Below are positions 50,658 to 59,699 of a stretch of DNA of 64,000 bases, one piece after another. Origin of the DNA: Gemmata massiliana (lineage in GTDB: Bacteria > Planctomycetota > Planctomycetia > Gemmatales > Gemmataceae); contig NZ_LR593886.1 of NCBI RefSeq assembly GCF_901538265.1, positions 2,108,001-2,172,000 on the forward strand, written 5' to 3'. A program made the translations under genes and the position numbers. Numbering within the stretch: position 1 is the stretch's first letter; each line of letters begins with the position of its first letter. The notes below the pieces were generated by a model that made no database searches, was not told where the DNA came from, and saw only the letters and a list, made by a program, of their open reading frames with translations.

Positions 50658-50825
50658 TCACGAGTTCGAAGATGGCGGCGCGGTGCTTACAGGGGCGTAT
50701 GTGCTTGCCGCGATGGGCGCCTTTGAGCTTCCACCCCGGCGACTGAGACAAAGACCGAGCAACGGGATAGGGACGTGACTGGTGCTACAGTGGTTGACGC
50801 GGCGCACGAAAGAATTAGACTTCAT
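50658..50825 (-). CDS. Possible small protein
   Basis: 55 residues from an ATG at 50825 that has GAGGAG eight bases upstream (MKSNSFVRRVNHCSTSHVPI). After about 25 codons another frame looks more protein-like (SPGWKLKGAHRGKHIRPCKH and RAAIFELVNAEQI, ending at 50641), so the gene may carry a frameshift. The ribosome binding site is the main evidence. No family recognised. Confidence 0.35.
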   Translation of the reverse strand: MKSNSFVRRVNHCSTSHVPIPLLGLCLSRRGGSSKAPIAASTYAPVSTAPPSSNS

Positions 50826-50954
50826 GTGCGAAGTCTCCTCATAGGGGATTTGGTTGCCGGAACCGGTGGGATCTACTTGGCGGTTGACACCCACCGACTT
50901 CGGTCTTTTTGCAGAAGGGCAGTAAGCCTTACCACCGAAACAGAGTTTACAATT

Positions 50955-50999
50955 CCTACCATTTGGTTACAACCCAATTGGTAGGGTTTTCTCTTTTTT
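50955..50999 (+). terminator. Intrinsic terminator or attenuator in front of HTH gene
   Basis: Hairpin with arms CCTACCATTTGGTT (50955-50968) and AACCCAATTGGTAGG (50971-50985), about two mismatches, followed by the T-rich run GTTTTCTCTTTTTT. It ends 10-15 bases before the GGAG ribosome binding site of the HTH gene at 51015. With no clear rightward gene just upstream, it may work as a leader attenuator of that gene. Confidence 0.7.
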
Positions 51000-51014
51000 C
51001 CGTGGAGTTGGCCC

Positions 51015-51251
51015 GTGGTCACAACTTTGGCAAAAGAGAAAGATCAAACCGGTTTCGGCCTGCGACTCAAAACCCTTCGTGACGCGAAGGGTTTGAGCCA
51101 AGAGGCTCTCGGTGAGCTCTGTAACCCCAAGATGCGAGGGCAGGCGATTGCGCGCCTTGAGGGTAGCGGTCGCACCCCATCTTGGGAAACCGTCATTCGA
51201 CTGGCAAAAGCCCTGAACGTTCCTACCGACGAATTCCTTCCGAAGGACTGA
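51015..51251 (+). CDS. XRE-family HTH transcriptional regulator
   Basis: 78 residues from a GTG at 51015 with GGAG seven bases upstream. Typical Cro/CI HTH: GLRLKTLRDAKGLSQEALGE, LCNPKMRGQAIARLEGSGRT, PSWETVIRLAKALNVPTDEF. It binds DNA as a small stand-alone repressor. The hairpin with T run directly upstream suggests attenuation, and the palindromes at 51437-51452 or 50470-50639 are candidate operators (inference). Confidence 0.88.
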   Translation: MVTTLAKEKDQTGFGLRLKTLRDAKGLSQEALGELCNPKMRGQAIARLEGSGRTPSWETVIRLAKALNVPTDEFLPKD

Positions 51252-51436
51252 ATAGATCAGTAGCCGATTTACTCACCTCTTGTTCTGGCTCGCTTATCCC
51301 AGCCGCGGTGAAGTGGTTACCTCGCTACCACACAACCGTTTAGCTCGATGTTGAGCCAAATACAGTTCGGCTGCGGCACGATACACAACTCGTCGCCGCC
51401 CAAGCCTTGCCGAAATACCAGGGCTTTCAGCAGAAA

Positions 51437-51452
51437 CAAGGACCGGTCCTTG
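51437..51452. promoter_or_regulatory. Operator-like 16-bp perfect palindrome
   Basis: CAAGGACCGGTCCTTG, perfectly symmetric, about 70 bp before the start of the gene at 51524 and followed by TTGACA at 51463, which could be a -35 element. Plausible binding site for a dimeric repressor such as the neighbouring XRE protein. Confidence 0.45.
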
Positions 51453-51523
51453 AAATCTGTTTGACACCCCCCGGCGAGAGTCGACAATTTCCGGGAAGGG
51501 TTGCCAGCCCCCGGAGATCAACG

Positions 51524-51982
51524 ATGAAGGCGCCTTTCCCGATCCTGGCCGGCGCGGTCGCGGTCCTGCTGGCGGTTCCTGCCGGCGCGCAGGAGAAGAT
51601 CAACCTGCTCAATAAAGGCAAGTCCGAAGAGTCCGCTCAGAAGATCAAGGCGCTCCAGAAAGAGCGGATCGCTGCTTTGAAGGACGTGGCGGAACAAACC
51701 GCGGCCCTGTTCAAAAACGGGCGCACGACAGCCGACGAGGTGTACGAAGCGCGCCTGACGGCGCTCCGGGCAGAACTGGACGCCGCGGAGAAAGGACCGG
51801 AGCGCGTCGCGCTCCACAAGAGCGTCGTGGACGTGTTGAAGGAGTACGAGACGTGGGCCGTCGCTCAGCACGAGGCCGCACGGGCCACCGCCGCGACCGC
51901 CCTCAAGGTGAAGGCGCGGCGCCTGGAGTCCGAGATTCACTTGGAGCGGGCCACGATCGAGGCTGGCAAAGAGAACAAGTAA
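51524..51982 (+). CDS. Secreted coiled-coil hypothetical protein
   Basis: 152 residues. The ATG at 51524 has GGAG seven bases upstream; in-frame sequence upstream is not coding-like. Signal peptide MKAPFPILAGAVAVLLAVPA, cleaved near AGA|Q. The rest is one long helical region rich in Ala, Glu and Lys: IKALQKERIAALKDVAEQTA, DEVYEARLTALRAELDAAEK, LESEIHLERATIEAGKENK. It resembles the helical hairpin of outer-membrane efflux-type proteins in composition only. Periplasmic, function unknown. Confidence 0.75.
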   Translation: MKAPFPILAGAVAVLLAVPAGAQEKINLLNKGKSEESAQKIKALQKERIAALKDVAEQTAALFKNGRTTADEVYEARLTALRAELDAAEKGPERVALHKSVVDVLKEYETWAVAQHEAARATAATALKVKARRLESEIHLERATIEAGKENK

Positions 51983-52077
51983 CCAAGTCCGAACCACCAG
52001 ACGGCGATAACCGGCCCGGCGAGGGCACGTTCCCGCCGAGCCGGTTGCTTTATTCACACCACCCCGAGGGTCTCCGC

Positions 52078-52950
52078 ATGCGCCACGTCTTCCGCCTGGG
52101 GCTCGCGCTCGTCGCCGCCGGTTCGTTCCTCGCGCCGGCGCGGGCCGACGAGCCCGCCGTCCGCAAGGCGGTCACCTTTTACGCTTCGTTCGACGAGTCC
52201 GTGAAGGGCGACGCCGGCGCGGGCGCCCTCGACGCGGGCACGCGGTTCCCGCACCCGACCGAGAAGGGGCAGTTCGTCTTCGAGAAAGGGGTGGACGCGA
52301 GTGCGCTGAAGATCGCGAAGGATAAGGGTGTCGCGGGCGGGACGCTCGAAGTGAGCGGCCCGCTGCCGAAGAACGGCTGGCCGTACTTCCCGGCGAAGGG
52401 CAATTTGGCGTACAAGAAGGACGGCTGGTCCGGTTCCCTCTCGCTGTGGTGCAACACGGACCCGAACCGGCTCATCAAGGCACAGTTCTGCGACCCGGTG
52501 CAGATCACGCAGAAGGGGTACGACAACGGCGCGTTGTGGTTCGATTTCAACGACGCGAAGCCGCGCGCGTTACGGTTCGGCGCGTTCCCGACTCGCGCCA
52601 CCGGGCAGAAGGCGGTCCCCGAGTCCGACCCGAAGGTGCCGATGGTCCGCGCGGGGGTGGTGGACTGGAAAGAGGGCGAGTGGCACCACGTGGCGCTCAC
52701 GTTCCATAACCTCGACACGGGCAAACCGGACGCCGTCACCACGCTGTACATCGACGGCAAGCGGATCGGCGAAGTGAAGGACCAGGCGCTCGCGATGGGC
52801 TGGGACATCGAGAGAGCGGGCGTGTACCTCGCGCTCGGTTACATCGGGTTCCTGGACGAGTTCGCCCTCTTCGACCGCGCGTTGACGGCCGAGGAGGTGG
52901 CGCTGTTGCACAAGAAGCCCGACATGTTGGCCCCGCTCAAGAAGAAGTAG
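52078..52950 (+). CDS. Secreted LamG/concanavalin-like protein
   Basis: 290 residues from the ATG at 52078 with GAGGG upstream. Signal peptide MRHVFRLGLALVAAGSFLAP, cleaved near ARA|D. LamG-like jelly-roll fold: VTFYASFDESVKGDAG at the start, GNLAYKKDGWSGSLSLWCNT, VDWKEGEWHHVALTFHNLDT, TTLYIDGKRIGEVKDQ and GFLDEFALFDRALTAEEVAL at the end, the family's usual closing strand. Extracellular carbohydrate- or protein-binding role. 95 bp after the coiled-coil gene, possibly cotranscribed. Confidence 0.88.
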   Translation: MRHVFRLGLALVAAGSFLAPARADEPAVRKAVTFYASFDESVKGDAGAGALDAGTRFPHPTEKGQFVFEKGVDASALKIAKDKGVAGGTLEVSGPLPKNGWPYFPAKGNLAYKKDGWSGSLSLWCNTDPNRLIKAQFCDPVQITQKGYDNGALWFDFNDAKPRALRFGAFPTRATGQKAVPESDPKVPMVRAGVVDWKEGEWHHVALTFHNLDTGKPDAVTTLYIDGKRIGEVKDQALAMGWDIERAGVYLALGYIGFLDEFALFDRALTAEEVALLHKKPDMLAPLKKK

Positions 52951-53236
52951 TGGGTGGTTCGGAGGGTGCGGCCCTCTCCCGCCGAGTTACTAATGAGTCC
53001 GGCCCGAATAACGCCCCATCTGAGTACCCACTGCCCTCTTCGCGGTGATCCGCAGTTGTGGCGTCCTCCCCCACAACTGGAGCCGGCTAGCAACCGTGAC
53101 TTTCTTGTCCGTGTATGTACTGCATGCACGTCCGCGGTGTGAGGTTTAGCACCCGCAATAAGCGGGGCGCATCTGGAACACGAGCGGCCCGGCAAGTGTA
53201 CCCCGCGGATCCCTGCCGTGCCCTCCGGAGTGCAAC

Positions 53237-53891
53237 GTGGACTGGCAAACGCTCCGCCTCTGTCTGAAAGTCGGCCTCGCCGTGGGCCTGTCGTACCTGC
53301 TCACCTACGGGTGAGCGGTCCCAATACGCCCTGTACGCGGTAATGACCGCCGCGCTCGTCGTCGGTGAGAACTTCGGGGACGACCTGAACCAATCGCTCG
53401 TGCGGCTGGTCGGCACGCTGTTGGGCGCGTGCGTCGGGGTCACGTTCCTGATCACCCTCGGCGTCGACATCTGGTCGGTCGTCGCCTGCGCGGTGGTCGC
53501 GGGCTTCCTCTCGCGCTTGGTGAAGTTGGAGCAACTCAGCCGGGTGACCCTCGCCGTGTGCATGGTCACGCTCCTCTTGCACCCCGACCAGGTCACGTCC
53601 TACGGGCTGTACCGGCTCGCCAACACGCTGATCGGAGCCGGGATCGGGCTCGCGGTGAGCCTCTTCGTGTGGCCCGTTCGAGCCGAGGCCGCGGCCACGC
53701 GAGCCGGGCACCACTGGGCGTCGAGGTCGATCAGGAACCGGGACCGCCAGGTGATATCGCCTCGGCCGCCCGAGCGCCCTCGACGGCAAGCCGCCGGTCC
53801 TCATCACGCTGCTCCCGCTCGGCGCGTTCCTTCACCTGAAGATCCTCATGTGGCCGAACGACACAGCTCAGCAGCGGTGGGGCGCCGGTGA
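53237..53891 (+). pseudogene. FUSC-family (aromatic acid exporter-like) membrane protein, broken
   Basis: The GTG at 53237 after CCGGAG reads MDWQTLRLCLKVGLAVGLSY and LLTYG, then a stop. In another frame it continues RSQYALYAVMTAALVVGENF, GDDLNQSLVRLVGTLLGACV, LITLGVDIWSVVACAVVAGF, TLLLHPDQVTSYGLYRLANT, LIGAGIGLAVSLFVWPVRAE, as in the N-terminal membrane half of FUSC/ArAE proteins. After about 53705 family similarity ends and the frame runs out at 53891. The gene therefore has a frameshift and lacks the C-terminal half. Confidence 0.75.
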
Positions 53892-54203
53892 GCTCGAAGT
53901 CCCAGAAGCGAATCATACCCCGTCGTCTGCTACAGCGCTTAGTTTGGCGTCCAGGGTGCAGCCAGCCCCGGCCCCACCAGAGCTACCCGCGCGAGTTCCG
54001 TTGGGCAGGGCCATCGCCGTAGAAGTCGCTGGCGTGGTACACGTTCAGCACGCCGGCCCAAGCCACGAACTCCACACACTCGCGGGGCGTTCCGAGCGAG
54101 TCATGGAATTGGAATCTCACGCCCTCGGTCAGGCCGCGCTGGTTGGTCATCCACCACCCCCACGGCGAGCGCAAACCCACGCAGTTCTGCCACAGCAGGT
54201 CGG

Positions 54204-55409
54204 CCAGGGCGTGCGCACTTTATTAGGCTGTAATTCCTTGGATAACTTGCAGTAGGTAGTTGTCATCCCACCCGGCCTTCATGCGCCGGGTTTTGATACT
54301 GCCTTTGACCTTGGTGCGCGTCAACAGGGACACGGCCACGCGCCGGAGCATCCCCAGATTCGCTGCCGCGTGTCCGGTGCGGGCGCGGCTATCGTCCTCA
54401 CGGAACGCCACGTCCAACACCCAATGCAGCCCATTCTCGATGCCCCAATGGTTCCGGATGTAACCCGCCAACACCGCCGCGCGCACGCGCAAGCTGGTGA
54501 TGTAGTAGTGCCCCGTGCCTTCGCTCTTCTGGCCTTTGGCCCGGCGCTCCCGACACACCAGTGCGACCGCGCCGACATCGGTCCACCCGCCCGGCAAGCC
54601 CTCGGGGTCTTGGACCACAGTCACGTACCGCTCTTCCTCGCGCCCGTGCCCCACCCCCGCCTCGCCCGCCATGTCGCACCCCGCGAGCTCCGCGCCCCCG
54701 GCGCGGTCGAACACGTCGGCCACGGCGTCGTGCAGCCCCTTCTGGTTCCCCTTCACGCACACCACATAGTCCCCACCCTGCTGGCGGATCTGCTCGACCG
54801 TGGCCTTCTGACACCCGGCCGCGTCCAGCGTCACCACCGCGCCGTTCAGGTTCAGCGCGGCCAACAGGTCGGGCACCGTGGTGATCTCGTGCCCGCCCTC
54901 GGGCACCGACCGCTGGCCCAGGATCAGGCGGCTCTCGGTGGCCCATGCGCTGACCAAGTGCAGGCACCCGGTGAACGTGCCTTGGGCCGAACGCCGTGCG
55001 CTCTTCCCGTCGACCGCGATGTGGACCAACCCCGTCGATTCGCACAACGCGCGCATCCCGCGCCCGAACCGGTCGGCGAACGCATCGGGATCGAGTTTGG
55101 CGAACACGCGCTCGAATGTATCGTGGCTCGGCACCCCGTTGGGCAGTTCGAGGAACCGTCGAAAGAAGTCCTCCTTGCTCTGTCCGTACTCGGCGATCTC
55201 CTCCCACCCGTCGGCCCCAGCGATCACCGCGCACGTCGCGATCACCAGGATGTCCGTCAGCGGGTGCAACTTGTTGGCAGTCTCGATCCGTGGGTCGGGC
55301 AGGTCCGCAAACACCGTGGTCAGCGCGAGGGGCATTGGATATCCTCCAGATGCCCTCGGTGTAGACATAAAACCCTACACCGTCAGCCGTTCATAGTGCG
55401 CACGCCCTG
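54204..55409 (-). mobile_element. ISAs1-family insertion sequence, copy 3 (diverged)
   Basis: 1206 bp, the same length as copies 1 and 2. Ends CAGGGCGTGCGCACT at 54204 and the complement of the same 15 bases ending at 55409. Perfect 10-bp target duplication GCAGGTCGGC at 54194-54203 and 55410-55419. The sequence differs from the other two copies, so this is a second, related ISAs1 element in the genome. Confidence 0.95.
54223..55335 (-). CDS. ISAs1-family transposase (copy 3)
   Basis: 370 residues from the ATG at 55335 with GGAGG upstream (MPLALTTVFADLPDPR); an in-frame start at 55368 is less likely. DDE motifs AVDGKSARRS, TLDAAGCQK and NHWGIENGLHWVLDVAF are intact. By eye roughly three quarters of residues match copies 1 and 2. 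Frame intact, target duplication perfect: recent insertion, probably active enzyme. Confidence 0.95.
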   Translation of the reverse strand: MPLALTTVFADLPDPRIETANKLHPLTDILVIATCAVIAGADGWEEIAEYGQSKEDFFRRFLELPNGVPSHDTFERVFAKLDPDAFADRFGRGMRALCESTGLVHIAVDGKSARRSAQGTFTGCLHLVSAWATESRLILGQRSVPEGGHEITTVPDLLAALNLNGAVVTLDAAGCQKATVEQIRQQGGDYVVCVKGNQKGLHDAVADVFDRAGGAELAGCDMAGEAGVGHGREEERYVTVVQDPEGLPGGWTDVGAVALVCRERRAKGQKSEGTGHYYITSLRVRAAVLAGYIRNHWGIENGLHWVLDVAFREDDSRARTGHAAANLGMLRRVAVSLLTRTKVKGSIKTRRMKAGWDDNYLLQVIQGITA

Positions 55410-55711
55410 GCAGGTCGGCTGAGACGTCCCGCACTACCTCGTCCGCTGGCGTCGCCACCGAACCCAACTGCAACACAATCCAGTCCGCACCGATGGTGTT
55501 CCCGGCCCGGACCACAGCGGTCAGGTGCTGATACTCCAACGCAACGGTGGTGATGACGCTCTCATCTTGCTCGGGTGTGGTGTACAGCACCCGCTGCAGT
55601 AGGCCGCCGCTCTCGCAGATGTCACGCAGCCAACCGAGCATTACGCCTCCGTGGTCAAACGACCTAGCTCGCCTGCCGACAGGGTACCAGTCAGCTAAGG
55701 GTCGCTGAATC

Positions 55712-56050
55712 TTAGTTCTCTTCCACCCGAATCTCTGTCCACGCCGGTACCAGCACCCCGTCAACGAAGGCGGCCCGGTGGTCGATCACCCAGAGTGTTC
55801 CCGTGACGGTGATCCGCGTTCCTTCGAGGTTGTAACAGTGCCCGTTGAGATGCGCACCGCGCTCAATCCCGTCCGGTAGATCAACAGCGCCGACGATGGT
55901 GCGGCCTCGCAACTGGTCGATGGGCTTGGCGACGAACATGGTGACGATGACCGGCTTACCGTTCAGGGTGCGGGCTCGCTCGACCGAGATTGTGTCGAGC
56001 GAGAGGGGAAGCGGATCAGCAGCGAGCGCAAGGAAGGCGAGGGCGAACAT
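55712..56050 (-). CDS. Small secreted hypothetical protein
   Basis: 112 residues. ATG at 56050 with AGGAG upstream. Short signal sequence MFALAFLALAADPLPLSLDT; then beta-rich sequence: LNGKPVIVTMFVAKPIDQLR, RTIVGAVDLPDGIERGAHLN, RITVTGTLWVIDHRAAFVDG, VPAWTEIRVEEN. The alternating strands suggest a small beta barrel (OB-like), but this is only an impression. Extracytoplasmic. Confidence 0.65.
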   Translation of the reverse strand: MFALAFLALAADPLPLSLDTISVERARTLNGKPVIVTMFVAKPIDQLRGRTIVGAVDLPDGIERGAHLNGHCYNLEGTRITVTGTLWVIDHRAAFVDGVLVPAWTEIRVEEN

Positions 56051-56104
56051 GGGAAACTCCTAAAGTCTACATGCGGACCGGGTCCGGTGCGGCCTAGTTC
56101 GGCG

Positions 56105-56602
56105 CTACGCCACCAGTCCACAGCGAACGCCGGATAGGTCGGCGACCCGCTCAGCGACCGTAGTGAACGACTCGCCGCACAGACACGCCTCCGACAACTG
56201 CCTCCGAACCCATTCCGGTAACTCGGCGAGGGACACCGGTGCCACGGGTCGTGCGACCAGCCGATAGCCGGCCGGCCGCCCGCGGTCATACTCGTAGTTG
56301 AACGCGAACAGCCCGCGCTCGGCCGCTCGCTGCCAAACGGCCGTCCGCTTGTAGCGGATGAGCAACTCCGGCCGCCCGACCACCGGCAGGCCGCGCAAGT
56401 GCTGGCCGAGTGCGTTGTAGGCATCGAGATCGAGGAACACGGCCCGCGGGATCGGCCCTGGCCCGCCGGACGTGAACATGCCGACCCGACCGTCCGCGTC
56501 CACTCCGTACCACATTACGTCGGCCCAGTCCGGGCGGTCGCCTGCGGCCCCGGCCGCCCAGATGGCCTCGTCCCACTCACGACCGCCAGGCTTCGCCACC
56601 AC
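56105..56602 (-). CDS. Hypothetical protein
   Basis: 165 residues from a GTG at 56602 with GGAGG upstream. MVAKPGGREWDEAIWAAGAA, DWADVMWYGVDADGRVGMFT, SGGPGPIPRAVFLDLDAYNA, RPELLIRYKRTAVWQRAAER, GLFAFNYEYDRGRPAGYRLV, and a C-terminal AELPEWVRRQLSEACLCGES. The pattern WxGVDxDGxVGxFTSGGxGPIP is common in uncharacterised immunity-like or SMI1-unrelated bacterial proteins, but no family name is assigned. Leftward, 54 bp upstream of 55712-56050, perhaps in one unit. Confidence 0.65.
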   Translation of the reverse strand: MVAKPGGREWDEAIWAAGAAGDRPDWADVMWYGVDADGRVGMFTSGGPGPIPRAVFLDLDAYNALGQHLRGLPVVGRPELLIRYKRTAVWQRAAERGLFAFNYEYDRGRPAGYRLVARPVAPVSLAELPEWVRRQLSEACLCGESFTTVAERVADLSGVRCGLVA

Positions 56603-56804
56603 TGCGTCCTCCGCCGAACAAAAAGCGCACCGGCCCTGCCGGGATCGCAGCCAGCGCTACTCGAAGCGCGGTGGCAACAGGGAACAAATCATACGGCCGG
56701 ATCAGGTGTCGCGATCGGCTCGGCTCGCCTGTGCTACGCGGGCAGCACCTCGTTGCCCACCCGTCCTACACGCAACGTGATTCGCGGACTCATTATTCTG
56801 AGGA

Positions 56805-59678
56805 TTACTTTGCGGGCCGGGGAGGAACGGGCCACACGAGCGCGGTCGTGTCCGCGTGCCCGGTGATGAGCATTGTGCCATCGGTCGTGAAGCGCATGAC
56901 CTCGGCAAAGGAGCACACCGCGATGCCCTTCTGGGCCGGTGGCGACCGGTATCGCGCGAGCAACTCCCCCGTGTTCGTATCCCACATAGTGAGATCCGTG
57001 AGACCGGCCGCCGCCAGAACGGTGCCGTCCGAGTTCAGCGCGACCCGCCCGCCGGATCCGGCCGGTAGGTCGCACAACTTGACCCCGGTAGCCACGCCGT
57101 AGACAACCCCGCGCATGACGCCCTGCGGATCACCGTCCTCGATGTAAGTAAAGGCGATCCGGCCGCCGTCCGAGGAGAACGCACCCGCGTCGAAGCCCGG
57201 CCCCAGCGTGCGCGGTGGGAGCAGCCCCTTCGTCGGCCCGTCCGCGGTGAGAAAGACATCGCCGTGAAGCGACGCGTGGAGCGCGTTGGGAGAAAAGTTG
57301 ATGCGGTAGTGGCGGGCGCTCCACTCGAACGGGTTCAACCTCTTCGTGAATTGACGCCGACCGTTCCCGGCATCCCAAGTCGTATGCACCGGAGTGAGCG
57401 TGCCGTTCACCCGCGCAAGTGTGACACCGGTCAGAACTTTGCCGTCCTCCGTCAGTCGCACCCCAATCGTCACCGTCGGGCGCGGCTCCTTCGGATCGAC
57501 AGCGAACCGCCGGAGCTCTTTTCCCGTCGCCGCGTCCCACTGCACCACGTCACCGCCACCGGGCGCGAACAGGGTCTTGCCATCGGGGGCGAATTCCAGA
57601 TTGTGCGGCCACAGGTAGGTACTTGGGACCGTCGCGATGGGCTTCCCGGACTTCGCGTCCCAAACTCGGATCCGCGAACTCGTTCCGGTCGCGTAGCGCG
57701 TCCCGTCGGCCGATACGCCCAGCGCGGCGACCCGCCCGAAGTGGGCGCCGGCGTGAACTTCGGGGAACAACGGCTCCCCGGTCCTCGCGTCCCAACGGAA
57801 CAAGAAGCGCCCGGTGGTCGCGACCAGTACCTTCCCGTCCGGGGTAAATCGCGCCGCCGGTGTGGTGCCGTACGAAAGGTCACCCGCGGCTCCGTCGAAC
57901 CGCCGGAGCACCTTTCCCGCGATCGGATCCCACCACCGGACGCCTCGGGTGTCGCCAATTAAAACCGTCTTTCCGTCCGGGGCGAACGTGACCCAGGCGC
58001 CGCCGTCCGTACTGACCGCACCAGGCTGCACCTTTCCGGTCTTCGTTTCAAAGAACCGAACGTCGAGGTACTCTTCCGTTTCGGGCCTGTAGACGCGGAC
58101 CGCGACGGTATCGCCCGCGGTGTTCAGGGCGACCGTGGCCAGTTTGAACCCGTCCACCGACCAACGGGCCAGCTCCTTGCCGGTGCCGACATCGAACACC
58201 AGGAGTTCGTCCCACGTGTTGACGGCCACGCGCCGACCGTCCGCGGAGAACTCGACCCCGGCGACGTGGTTGAGACCGCTCCCCAGGACGTGCGACGTGC
58301 CCGCCTTGATGTCGGACAAGTGGACCGACCACTTGTCCCCTCTCGTGACGACAACGAGCCCCATACCGTTCGGAGTGAATGCGAGCGATTCGACACGGGG
58401 AAACTTGAACCTCCCGATCTCGACCGGTGGTTTTTCTCCGCGGCGCTCGTACACGATCACGGACTCGGGTACGCTGCAGGCGACACGCTTCGCGTCGGGA
58501 GAGGCACACGACTGGACGATCCCGTACCACTCTTCCGGAACCTTCACGGGCAACCGAACGGCGGGTTCCGGCGCATCCGATCCGGGGTGCCAGAGGCACA
58601 AATCGCCCTCGGACCCCACGGTCAGCACAGACCCGTCCGCGGCCACGCCGAAACTCGTAATTGTGGCGGCCCCCCGCAACGTGCCCAGGCGCATGAGCGC
58701 GCCCGCGGGGAGCGGATCGCCATAGCGGTCGGTTTTCGCGGGCGGGGCCGCCGCGAGAGGGGAGATGAGGCCCTCGGGCCGCGAATCGCCGAGCGGGTCG
58801 ATCGGTCGCGCGAACGCGGTTGCGGCTTCGGGCGGTTGTGGCGAAGACGTTTGGGGCGTCCGATTCCCGTACCCGAGCGCAGTCATGCCGCCGACCGCGA
58901 GCACCACGAGCGCAACCGCCACCGCCGACCATGTCGTGTGGAAGGGGGCCATACCCGCTGCCAGTGCCGCCACACTTGGTGGAACGGTTCCGCGTGTGGC
59001 GAGTTCGACCGCACGAGCGGACAATCGCGGCGGAACCACCGCGTGAGCCGCGCCGAAGAAGAGGCTTCCCAATCCCACCGAGAGAGTGAGGCCCCGCTGT
59101 GCCAGGCGCACGCGCAACCGCTCCCGTCCGCGTTCCAGTTGTCCCCGCACCGCTGCCACCGACCAACCCAAGCGCCGCGCGGCCTCGTCCTGGGAGAGCC
59201 CTTCCAGGCCGCACAGGATGATCGCGGCCCGACACCGGTCCGGTAGACGAGCCAGCTCCTCATCGATTGCGGAGACGAGTTCCCGGCCCGTCATCTCCGC
59301 GAGCGGGTCGGGGCTACATCGGGTCGGTAACGGGTCCGGAGTCCGTTGAGCGCGGGTGGCCGCGCCGCGCGCCTTGAGGGAGATGCGGACGGCGGCCCCG
59401 TAGAGCCATGCCGCCACGGACGCGGTTTCGCGCACCCGGTGGGCTCCCCGGATCAGCGCGAGGAACGTGGCCTGGAAGGCGTCCTCCGCGGCGTGGGCGT
59501 CCCAAAGCGTGCGGCGACAGACGCGGAGAACCATTGGCCCGTGTCGCTCGACGAGTGCCGCAAACGCGGCCCCGTCCCGGGATCGGATGAACCGGGAGAG
59601 CAGGTCGGCATCGGGTACGGGGTCCGCGGTGATCAGGTGCAAAAATCGGGCAGGCATCGCATGGTTCGACACGGTCAT
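56805..59678 (-). CDS. ECF sigma factor fused to membrane segment and WD40 repeats
   Basis: 957 residues from the ATG at 59678, with GAGGGG six bases upstream. Sigma region 2: LLSRFIRSRDGAAFAALVER, MVLRVCRRTLWDAHAAEDAF, QATFLALIRGAHRVRETASV. Region 4: LARLPDRCRAAIILCGLEGL, SQDEAARRLGWSVAAVRGQL. Membrane helix: HTTWSAVAVALVVLAVGGMT. Then WD40 repeats to the end: VGSEGDLCLWHPGSD, WVTFAPDGKTVLIGDTRGVR, TSSRIRVWDAKSGKPIATVP, VVQWDAATGKELRRFAVDPK, LTDLTMWDTNTGELLARYRS. Same architecture as 20328-23852 but without the HEAT-like tail, so a separate paralogue. Predicted envelope-signal-responsive regulator. Confidence 0.9.
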   Translation of the reverse strand: MTVSNHAMPARFLHLITADPVPDADLLSRFIRSRDGAAFAALVERHGPMVLRVCRRTLWDAHAAEDAFQATFLALIRGAHRVRETASVAAWLYGAAVRISLKARGAATRAQRTPDPLPTRCSPDPLAEMTGRELVSAIDEELARLPDRCRAAIILCGLEGLSQDEAARRLGWSVAAVRGQLERGRERLRVRLAQRGLTLSVGLGSLFFGAAHAVVPPRLSARAVELATRGTVPPSVAALAAGMAPFHTTWSAVAVALVVLAVGGMTALGYGNRTPQTSSPQPPEAATAFARPIDPLGDSRPEGLISPLAAAPPAKTDRYGDPLPAGALMRLGTLRGAATITSFGVAADGSVLTVGSEGDLCLWHPGSDAPEPAVRLPVKVPEEWYGIVQSCASPDAKRVACSVPESVIVYERRGEKPPVEIGRFKFPRVESLAFTPNGMGLVVVTRGDKWSVHLSDIKAGTSHVLGSGLNHVAGVEFSADGRRVAVNTWDELLVFDVGTGKELARWSVDGFKLATVALNTAGDTVAVRVYRPETEEYLDVRFFETKTGKVQPGAVSTDGGAWVTFAPDGKTVLIGDTRGVRWWDPIAGKVLRRFDGAAGDLSYGTTPAARFTPDGKVLVATTGRFLFRWDARTGEPLFPEVHAGAHFGRVAALGVSADGTRYATGTSSRIRVWDAKSGKPIATVPSTYLWPHNLEFAPDGKTLFAPGGGDVVQWDAATGKELRRFAVDPKEPRPTVTIGVRLTEDGKVLTGVTLARVNGTLTPVHTTWDAGNGRRQFTKRLNPFEWSARHYRINFSPNALHASLHGDVFLTADGPTKGLLPPRTLGPGFDAGAFSSDGGRIAFTYIEDGDPQGVMRGVVYGVATGVKLCDLPAGSGGRVALNSDGTVLAAAGLTDLTMWDTNTGELLARYRSPPAQKGIAVCSFAEVMRFTTDGTMLITGHADTTALVWPVPPRPAK

Positions 59679-59699
59679 CGATCACCCCTCGAGCTGGAC

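Larger units (their letters stand above)
53983..55641 (-). pseudogene. Small hypothetical gene interrupted by ISAs1 copy 3
   Basis: The 5' part (55641-55420) starts at an ATG with GGAGG upstream: MLGWLRDICESGGLLQRVLY, TPEQDESVITTVALEYQHLT, AVVRAGNTIGADWIVLQLGS, EVVRDVSADL. The 3' part (54193-53983) reads LWQNCVGLRSPWGWWMTNQR, GVRFQFHDSLGTPRECVEFV, AWAGVLNVYHASDFYGDGPA. Removing the element and one target copy joins the two in frame (VSADL-LWQNC), restoring a protein of about 146 residues. Family not recognised. The reconstruction shows that insertion was the inactivating event. Confidence 0.85.
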
